Below are positions 56,800 through 64,000 of a stretch of DNA of 64,000 bases, piece by piece. The notes below the pieces were generated by a model that saw only the letters and a program-made list of their open reading frames with translations, had not been told where the DNA came from and ran no database searches. Numbering within the stretch: position 1 is the stretch's first letter; the number at the start of each line of letters is the position of its first letter. Location of the stretch: NCBI GenBank assembly GCA_025449115.1, contig JAHLKC010000034.1, positions 1 to 64,000 of the forward strand, in the 5' to 3' direction. The translations under genes and the position numbers were made by a program. This DNA is from Chytridium lagenaria. Its lineage: Eukaryota > Chytridiomycota > Chytridiomycetes > Chytridiales > Chytridiaceae.

Positions 56800-57145
56800 C
56801 AATCTGGTCCCGTGACGTACCGTGCAGTCCCGTTTAACATAAAAGCTCTCACATGCGGTTATCAATCAATACCAAACCCGGCCGACCTCACCATCTCCGA
56901 TCAAGGCTGGCAATCTACTCAAGCCATCAATCTGTCTTAACACGCACACCTTCCCACTGCGAGCAATATCCATTCTTGATAAGTTTGGTGGATGGATGCA
57001 AGAATCCAATTGTTGTAGGCGGAGAGTGTGAATATTAATATCAGGTTTAAGTGCGCGATCTGGAGGGGATTTACGAAGATGGCGCGCGCTGGTGTGAACG
57101 CACCCGTCTCGGCCTCTAGTATTAAATGCCAAAATTCCTCCAGGA
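56800..57145 (+). pseudogene. Decayed second fungalysin copy, internally deleted
   Basis: The first half reads GPVTYRAVPFNIKALTCGY, then PADLTISDQGWQSTQAINLS, ending at a stop. It aligns with AIPFNVEALPGG...LSISLQGWHTTQSTN of the intact gene. The second half, from about 56988, reads VDARIQLL(stop)AESVNI, then FKCAIWRGFTKMARAGVNAP, aligning with VDARNAILQAESVNNDDRFR and the C-terminus. Everything in between, including the HExxH zinc site, is missing. The two ends are separated by about 50 bp. This is an inactive remnant in the same orientation as the main gene, about 3 kb downstream. Confidence 0.8.
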
Positions 57146-57488
57146 TGCTGAGCGATGCAAAAGCGCTGCTTCTTTTCGTATAAATTTGATCAGAGTTTAA
57201 TTCTAATGAAAAACAACACGTGTTGAAAGACTTTTTCTTGGATTTTATAAGCTCTGGCCTTACTTTTGTGAGAATTGCACCAGCGATGGTGCAGCTTAAC
57301 CCCGACCGTTGCTTGAATTAGTGTTCCTCTCATTGTGGGGCATCACTTTCAGCTAAGAGCGATGACCGTCTCTCTACCGCTGCCCATAACACTTGAGCAA
57401 CCCTGATTCGTTGAGGCCGAGGGAGATTGCGATACGAAAAAGAGTGATTTCATATTGATTTGTACTACATGTGTCAAAGCCGAAAAGC
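57146..57488. other. Intergenic, promoter side of the kinase gene
   Basis: About 340 bp between the decayed fungalysin and the kinase start. No obvious TATA box near the kinase ATG. Nothing else recognised. Confidence 0.35.
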
Positions 57489-60400
57489 ATGCTAGGCTCC
57501 TCAGACACATCTGCAGCCGTCATCGAGCCTTCATCCGTTACGGACATACAGCCAACCGCCATCGGATCTGGGGGATCCTCTGAAGTGTTCAGGGCGAGGT
57601 AAGCACCTCTTTCTTCTGTTGTTACGCCTGCAGTGTGGGGGAACCGAAAGGATGCTCAGCTTGGATGGAGGCAAAGTCTTGTCGTGCAGAAAGACCATGT
57701 GAATGGGCCGTGTGAATAACTTACAAAACTAACCTGGATGATGGAAACTAGGTATGATGGCGATCCCGTGGTAATTAAGCGGATGAAGTATTCTGTTGGC
57801 GTTGGGGATTATGTCATCCAAGCCTTCAAGAAGGAAGCGGCCATCTTCGCAAGGCTCAACCATGCCAGAATCGTTCGTTTCTTTGGAGTTATCACTGAGC
57901 AAGGTTGCATATCGCTTATCTTAGAGGTGGGAAGCCTTTGCGTTGTTATAATGTGGTGCTTATTTGTTAAAAGGATATGAGCCATGGCAGTCTTCTTGAC
58001 TTTTACAAAGCGCAACCCGAGGCATCTGTGCAAGACCGGGTTCAATGGGCGCTAGACATTGCTTTTGGAATGCAATACCTCCACACAAGAACTCCCCCCA
58101 TCATCCATCGAGATTTGAAATCACCAAACGTCTTGATGGCTTTAGAAGGTAACGGGTCTCTTCGCGCGAAGGTCACGGATTTTGGATCTGCGGTATTACA
58201 GTTAGCAACAGCAACGCGTATGCACTCGAAGCAACCTACATTGGCAGGCACAACACTATTCTGGCGAGCACCGGAGCTTAGCGGTTTCCGTTTAAAGGTA
58301 CTTATTTTTACATTCTTATCGCGGCCCAATCTCTTTTAATGTGGCCAACATAGTCAATCTCACACCTTTTGTCAACCTTTTCAAATCAGTTTAATACAGC
58401 CACCGACGTTTTCGCGTACGGCGTCATTCTTACAGAGCTCGTTAGCTGGCAAGGACCTTTCGGATGCCCCTTGGACGAAATCAATGTCTCATACTTTGAA
58501 GCGTGTCAGAAGGAAGGAAAATCAATTGAACCTGATCTTGACGATTGCGATGTCCCCGATGCGTTAAAAGACATAGTATTGAAATGCATCGTGGCTTCAC
58601 CGCCCCGTCCATCGTTTCCTGAAATTATCCAGCAATTGATGGCGATTTCTGGAGTGAAGCTAAAGCAAGAGTCGAACGGCATTTCCGATGCTCCGGTCAA
58701 GACGGCTCGGTATGAAAAGCAGCTACCTGATCGCATAAACACGTCGCGCAGTACGTACTCTTTACGTTATTTTATAGTTTTAGTTCACTAATCGTAGTGT
58801 CACTCCTCCAGCTTTGCGGCAAGATTCTAGTGAAAAATCCGTTTCCAGTGGATCCGTAGAGACAGTCCAATTCAATGTGGCTGAAACACAGGTGCCTTCA
58901 AGGAGTAAGTTTCCTTTTGATTTCTGATAGGTGTGTGCACCATTGTAACCTTTTTTTACAAAGAGATCAGTCGAGCCATCAGAAAAGATACTACGCTGGT
59001 CAGTGAAGATGTACCAGCGTTCGTTCAGGTCGATGAAAGTATACAAAAATTTGAGGCTGTTGATGGAGATGCACAAGCAAGGTGAGCTAAATACACTCTA
59101 TATATGAAGGGAAATTTGAGAAGACTACACTTCGTTTGAATGACTCGTTAGTGACTTATATCGTAACTAGATTGGGTATATCTCTGTTGACTGGAGACGG
59201 TGTCGACAAGAATTATCAGCAAGCAGTAAAATGTTTTATGAAGGGAGCAAGAGCGGGAAATGCTACGGCGCAACTAAAGTAAGTAGGATATGTAGTTCTC
59301 TATTTAAGCAAATTAACATCGTCTCATGCTAATTTAAAAACACTAGTCTTGCTGATTGCTTGCATTATGGAATTGGCGTGGGGCCCAATTTAACTGAAGC
59401 TGTGGAATGGTATAGGAAAGCAGCCGAACAAGACAATGCAGCTGCACAGAGCGGGTAAGTCAAATATCAAAGAAGTTTAGTTATTCATTTCATTCGAATT
59501 TCTTCATGTTGCTAAAATATAACCCACGTTTTTGCTATTTGAAAAACAGTCTAGGGTATTGCTTGTTTGATGGGATGGCATAGAGAAGGATACTGAGGAA
59601 GCGTTTGAATGGTTTAGGAAGGCTGCGGATCAGGGTAACGCTGCTGCTCAAACTAGGTGGGTGTTGATACCATTGTGATAACGTTATAATGCACTTCATT
59701 TTCTCCGAATTAATCATATGCCACTTTTTTTCATTGATGTAGCCTCGGTATTTGCTTGCTGGAGGGAATCGGCACGGATACCAACACTGTGGAAGCGTTG
59801 AAGTGGATTCGGAAGGGGGCGGATCGTGGCCATGTGATCGCACAACTTACGTTAGTGGAGATAAATACTTTGGTTTTTGGTTTTCGTGTTTTGTTTTATA
59901 TTGAGCCTGCCATACTTACAGTACTCACTTTTACCTATAGCTTAGGGTATTGCTCTCAAGAAGGAATCGGTATGGAATGGAACTACCAGGAAGCGTTTCG
60001 ATGGTATAAGAAGGCAGCCATGGAGGGCAATCCATGTGCACAGTACAAGTGCGTGAACCATCTTAGTCTTGTCCCGATATGATTATTTCCTTCAGTGGTA
60101 TTTAAAAATCATTAACCAAAAAACGATACTAGGCTTGGTGAATGTTATCAAAACGGATACGGTGTGGGTAAAAATGCCAAGGAAGCCGTTGAATGGTACC
60201 AAAAAGCGGCGGATGTAGGCAATGCGGATGCACAATACAAGTTTGTGACGCGGTGTGTTTTGTAAATTCTAAATAGACTAGACTGGGTGAATGTTTTATG
60301 GATGGAATCGGTACACAAAAGAATCAGCAAGAAGCTCTCAAGTGGTTTGAGCTAGCGGCGGATCAAAACCATGAGTTGGCACTATTAAAGTAAGTTTATC

Positions 60401-60958
60401 ATATTCCCACTTATGTTTTCGTATGATCCTCTAAATATTTAAAGGGCTCCAAAAAGCGCTGTAGCTGGCGATGATAAGTACGTATTTTCATATAGTCATC
60501 TTTTCCTTTTTTTCTAAGCTAATATATTTCACTTTTAGCGATTTATCCAAAATTGACGAGGAATTCGTCAGACATAGAGCCAAGATGATCAAGCTGGAGC
60601 AAGAAATGACGGATGTGTTTCAGCAAAAGGTTAAGGAGAAGGAGGCCAAGCTTAAACAAGCTGAGGACGAAGTAAGTGCATTTTTAATCCCTCCGTATGT
60701 CTGACTTATTTTGCATAGCTCTACTCTCGTCACCGCGATATGAAGAATACCCTTGACAGTACATTTAGTGAACTCGAGGAGAAGAAGAGCAAGTTACTCG
60801 AACAAGCAAGTGCTTCTACAACAAAGTCAAGCCGAAGCGAGGTCTTTTTATCAAGTGAAAAAGCATTCATTATTATCGTTTCTTTTACACTGTACTTTTC
60901 TTTTCAACGTTTGTCCATGTCCTCGAATTTTCCTCCGTCTTTTCTTGTATAGCCCTGA
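57489..60958 (+). CDS. TKL-type protein kinase with seven Sel1 repeats and a septin-type coiled-coil tail
   Basis: Start at 57489: MLGSSDTSAAVIEPSSVTDI. The kinase domain has a Gly loop (AIGSGGSSEVFRAR), VVIKRMK (ATP-binding Lys), IHRDLKSPNVLM (catalytic HRD), VTDFGSAVL (DFG), FWRAPEL (APE) and DVFAYGVILTELVSWQGPFG. This places it in the tyrosine-kinase-like group, and it looks active. A Ser/Val-rich linker leads to seven Sel1 repeats (first LGISLLTGDGVDKNYQQAVK; last LGECFMDGIGTQKNQQEALK), which form an alpha-solenoid for protein binding. The C-terminus (KIDEEFVRHRAKMIKLEQEM; FQQKVKEKEAKLKQAEDE; LYSRHRDMKNTLDSTFSELE) matches the C-terminal coiled coil of septins. Every junction from kinase to tail splices in frame. 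A G must be added at 59577 to keep repeat 3 open. The stop chosen at 60956-60958 follows a final short exon. Confidence 0.92.
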
Positions 60959-61424
60959 CTTCACTTCTAAAGAGCTGTCTGAATGTTTATAACCACTGGT
61001 ACTATTCTTTGTGACTTCCCGCCTTATTTAAACATACCACTTTGTCATCACTAAGCGTCTTTTCGCTCTACCCATTTCCTCTTTCTTACAATGTAAAGCG
61101 ATGGGTTGAAACCGTCTATTTTTAAGTGCAGTTGACGTATTTTAATTTACATTCGTCAAAGCATGTTGTTTCATATGTTTCCCGTTCAAGCACTTTAGTT
61201 CCGTTTTCTTTATTATTGGATTTGAACTGAATGACATTATTGTTCTTGACATACAAAACGATTGACGGGATACATTCATCAGAGGAATGACGATGAGGAT
61301 TTAAATTTTGGAGTGTCAAAAAATTCCTTTATATTAAAAGGTGATGAATTATAATGAACGACATGTGGAAGTTATGAGAATCAAAAAAAACAACTTAAAC
61401 GGGAACCTTGAACCCAACCAACAC
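60959..61424. other. Convergent intergenic region
   Basis: About 470 bp between the kinase stop (+) and the glycosyltransferase stop (-). A/T-rich; no gene. An A8 run at 61383-61390 lies near the 3' end of the minus-strand gene. Confidence 0.4.
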
Positions 61425-63694
61425 TCATTCCACCCCAGGGTTATTCAACGCCAGCCCATCCTTCCCCATGGTATCCTCCCTATACCACATCCCAAACCCC
61501 CTCGCCATCCACTCCAACACCCTATTCTCATATTTCCTTCCGTTCTGATGAAACACGCAAATACCCCTCCCACCACCAACCTCCTCCTCCGTCTCAACAG
61601 CTCCCCCAGGTCCCAACGCCCTTTCAATACGATCCCACAACCCCTTCTCCCCCTGATTCACAACCCCAAAATCCTTCAACGAAGGCTGTGTCTCGTACAT
61701 CCTCAACGACTTCCTACCCATCTCACTCATCTCCATATCCACAGACCAAACTGCAAAAAGTGCCGACGTCATATGATTCTCAAAATCCAAATCAATAAAC
61801 GGTCTTCTGACTCCCTCCAAAGCTCCATTCGCGTCTAAAACACTCTCATCTACCTCCCTATCCACCTTATCCATCTCAACAACAAAACCCCTCAACCTCC
61901 TCCTCGCTTTCTCAACCTCCTCAACCCTCCTCTCAACGTCGACCCCAAACGTACCCCCGCGTTTCGACCATAAAATCAATTCCTTCTCAAGCTCATCCAC
62001 CGCCATCTCAACCTCCACCTCCGCCTTCTCCATCGCCTCAATAACCTTTCTAGCACTCTCCTTCCGAACTTTTACACCACCCCCCAAAAACAATTCAGCG
62101 AAGCGAGCTTGATCATCCCCACATTCATTAATGTAAGCTTCCCCTAAAAACGCCCTGGCATCCAAAGCTCGACCAACAAGCGTCCCTGCATTCAAATACC
62201 GGAACGTTGTTGACTGTTTAGGGTCCTGGGAGAACCCATGTCTCCCATGCGGGAACTCAAAAGGATATTCAAATGGGTACTTCGTATATTCATAAAGGCC
62301 TCGAGTATAAGACTGGATCCTTCGTACAGTCTTCCTTGGATCCCGTCCACCTTCAGGAATATGAACGAATTTTGACGAGTTTTTGATATCATCTTCATAA
62401 ATACTTTTCCACTGCCAGATAGGCCACACCATGCGTTCAGCCGAAAAGAGAATCGGTGATGCGGCACGTGGACGATCCATAAATCGCTTAGCGATCGTTG
62501 CTGGATCACAGGACGGACTTGCGAGAACGTCATCACCGTCCGTGAAAATCATTACGCGACTTCGAGCTTTCGACCGAAGGTACTCTGGTGATCGACGTAT
62601 CACTTCCAGATCATCCTTCTTGTACGTAGTGGATGACTGGGATAGGTGTCGCGATGGCTTCCGTCACGCTCACCAGGTAGTCATGATACGCCCTGATCCG
62701 TTGACCCCACCCTCTCCACCCCTCCTCATTCCTAAGATCGTCAGCGGGATTCCAGCGTCCCTCAAATTCTTGCAAGTCGGTTGATCCCGTTATTGCAATT
62801 CGTCGCGTAAATGACCCACTCAACGTTGGGGATACATTTCGTCGACGAGTTGGGAAACTTCAACGTCCCATCTGCGAATTCCAATTCAGCTCCATCCCCA
62901 GGATCACAAATACGTCCCCCTTGCTCTCGCAAAAACCTGTCGGCATAAATGCCTCCCCTGGGTTTCGGCGGCCAAGTGCGTTCATTGGCTATGACAGCTT
63001 CCAAGACCTCATCGCTGCATTTGGCTTTATGAATGATACGATTCCCCACAACGGTACCCATCAAGAAGCGGAGTTGATGTGTGTAGCAGCTCATACTTGA
63101 GAAAGGGTTTGGGATGGTGAGATGGTGGATGGTGGGTGCACGGAATCCTGTTGGTCCGCCTTCACGGATGAGGAGCATGTAAAGAGTCAAGAGGATAGCG
63201 TAACCAGTAAACAGGACAACAGCGACAGCGAGGATACGGAAAAAATGCAACACTAGGGTTTGGGGACGACAGTCGCGACGACGGGGTTTTGAGGAATTAG
63301 GAAGGGGTAGGAAAGTGGATGAAGCTGTTCCAGTGACGCCCATACTGCCCAACGTTTCAAACTGAAGAGGATCCCTCTCCGACGTTTGCTGCGACGAGTG
63401 GAGAAGAAAAGGCTGGTGAACCCCCCACGATTACGACGCCGTTCAGGGAACGCATGAGCGCTGTTCATAGCGTCCGATCTTTCACTCAAAGGCATCCATC
63501 ATCGTCATCAGAGCTAAAGTCGTCATCGTCGTCATCTTCGTTGCGTTGTTTGTGGACGTCTCCATCTTGGACCCTTGGTCAACGTCCGAATGGCCCGCCA
63601 GTGGTGCAGATGATGGAGAGGATTGAGAGGGATCGAAGGAGTTGGATGCTGCAGGATGAGAAGAAGTATTTTGCGTCAATGACGATGGGAGCAT
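61425..63694 (-). CDS. PLOD-like type II membrane glycosyltransferase
   Basis: Resembles the glycosyltransferase domain of procollagen lysyl hydroxylases (PLOD). The reading frame with GSMGVTGTASSTFLPLPNSS and KPRRRDC is followed by a signal anchor (VLHFFRILAVAVVLFTGYAI). The lumenal part has NVEWVIYATNCNNGINRL, DAGIPLTILG, GWGQRIRAYHDYLVSVTEA, ARSRVMIFTDGDDVLASPS (DxD-type metal site), ASPILFSAERMVWPIWQW, TFRYLNAGTLVGRALDARA and NECGDDQARFAELFLGGG. RPFIDLDFENHMTSALFAVW and CVFHQNGRK follow, with the stop at 61425. No hydroxylase domain follows. An insert of about 75 charged residues (ESARKVIEAMEKAEVEVEMA) is unusual. Frames slip near 62600, 62735 and 62770. The start is unclear: a Ser-rich frame begins at 63694, another at 63495 (MPLSERSDAMNSAHAFPERR), and MGSMG is at 63352. 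Confidence 0.72.
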
Positions 63695-64000
63695 TTCAAG
63701 GCAGCTTTTAGTTTAAAGTTGCGAGAACTTCCGCTCTGGAACACACGGATCAGGTACAGGGCAAAAGACGAAAGGAATTGTCAGTGGTGGATTCCATCAC
63801 CTTTTGTGCTAAAACGCTGACGGAGAAAAATCAAAGAGAAAAATAAGTAAGACCCATACTCAGAAAAGGTATCGTTTAAAATGAAGCAGGAATTATCGTT
63901 AAGATTCAAGCCGATTAAAAGTATCATCAGCTTTAAAGATTTATCACGTTTTTCTATTTCGTTATCTCATAAATAAATTACACGACATCAACACGTCCAA
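63695..64000. other. Window edge, no gene seen
   Basis: About 300 bp upstream of the glycosyltransferase. A/T-rich to the right. It may hold the promoter of that gene. Nothing else recognised. Confidence 0.35.

Noticed and set aside
57374..57562. Minus-strand frame at the kinase start
   Set aside because: It is antisense to exon 1, which encodes the kinase glycine loop.

Overview
The window is eukaryotic nuclear DNA, most likely from a zoosporic (chytrid-like) fungus. Genes lie on both strands and are cut by many short GT-AG introns (about 45-150 bp), and many end in poly-purine or poly-pyrimidine intergenic DNA. The gene set is fungal-type housekeeping (branched-chain ketoacid dehydrogenase E1-beta, Gos1 SNARE, Elongin-A, MutY, an Ngl2/CCR4-type nuclease, TCF25/Rqc1). 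To it are added families expanded in zoosporic fungi: secreted fungalysins, TKL kinases with Sel1 repeats, LRR-SH3 receptors and a candidate ciliary protein. No tRNA, rRNA, operon or CRISPR array was seen. The taxonomic call is inference.

Layout. 1-1000: broken 3' part of a glycosyltransferase-like gene (-). 2.2-3.8 kb: BCKDHB (-). 3.9-5.3 kb: unrecognised gene (-). 5.4-6.8 kb: GOS1 (+). 7.2-11.9 kb: large SET-like protein with 32-residue repeats (-), head to head with Elongin-A (+, 12.0-13.1 kb). 13.3-18.8 kb: FUSC/DUF2421-type membrane transporter with minisatellite-swollen introns (-). 20.2-22.4 kb: LRR-TM-SH3 receptor (-). 23.1-24.3 kb: candidate ciliary protein (+). 25.1-27.1 kb: low-complexity His/Asp/Ser repeat protein, perhaps coilin-like (-). 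27.1-32.4 kb: gene desert. 32.4-33.3 kb: small membrane protein (-). 34.0-36.1 kb: MutY (-). 36.4-37.6 kb: Ngl2-type nuclease (-). 38.0-38.9 kb: Pro/Gln-rich protein (-). 39.5-41.8 kb: egghead-type GT2 (-). 43.8-45.0 kb: secreted repeat protein with an N-glycosylation sequon in each repeat (-). 46.0-53.7 kb: fungalysin (+) split by a 4.6-kb insertion carrying a DUF3435-type tyrosine recombinase (-). 54.0-56.2 kb: TCF25 (-). 56.8-57.1 kb: a second, decayed fungalysin. 57.5-61.0 kb: TKL kinase with seven Sel1 repeats and a septin-type C-terminal coiled coil (+). 61.4-63.4 kb or beyond: PLOD-like type II glycosyltransferase (-).

The strongest candidates for new biology are the kinase-Sel1-septin-tail fusion, with one Sel1 repeat per phase-2 exon, and the recombinase element inside the fungalysin gene, which ends in GC-rich palindromes. 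The fungalysin itself carries Cys-rich, chitin-binding-like modules and a duplicated segment.

A caveat runs through the whole window. Most conserved genes are broken by single-base length differences, mostly in short homopolymers, and correcting them restores family motifs (for example the Fe-S cysteines of MutY). This looks more like assembly error than pseudogenisation. Exon ends below were read by eye; gene limits are approximate where stated.
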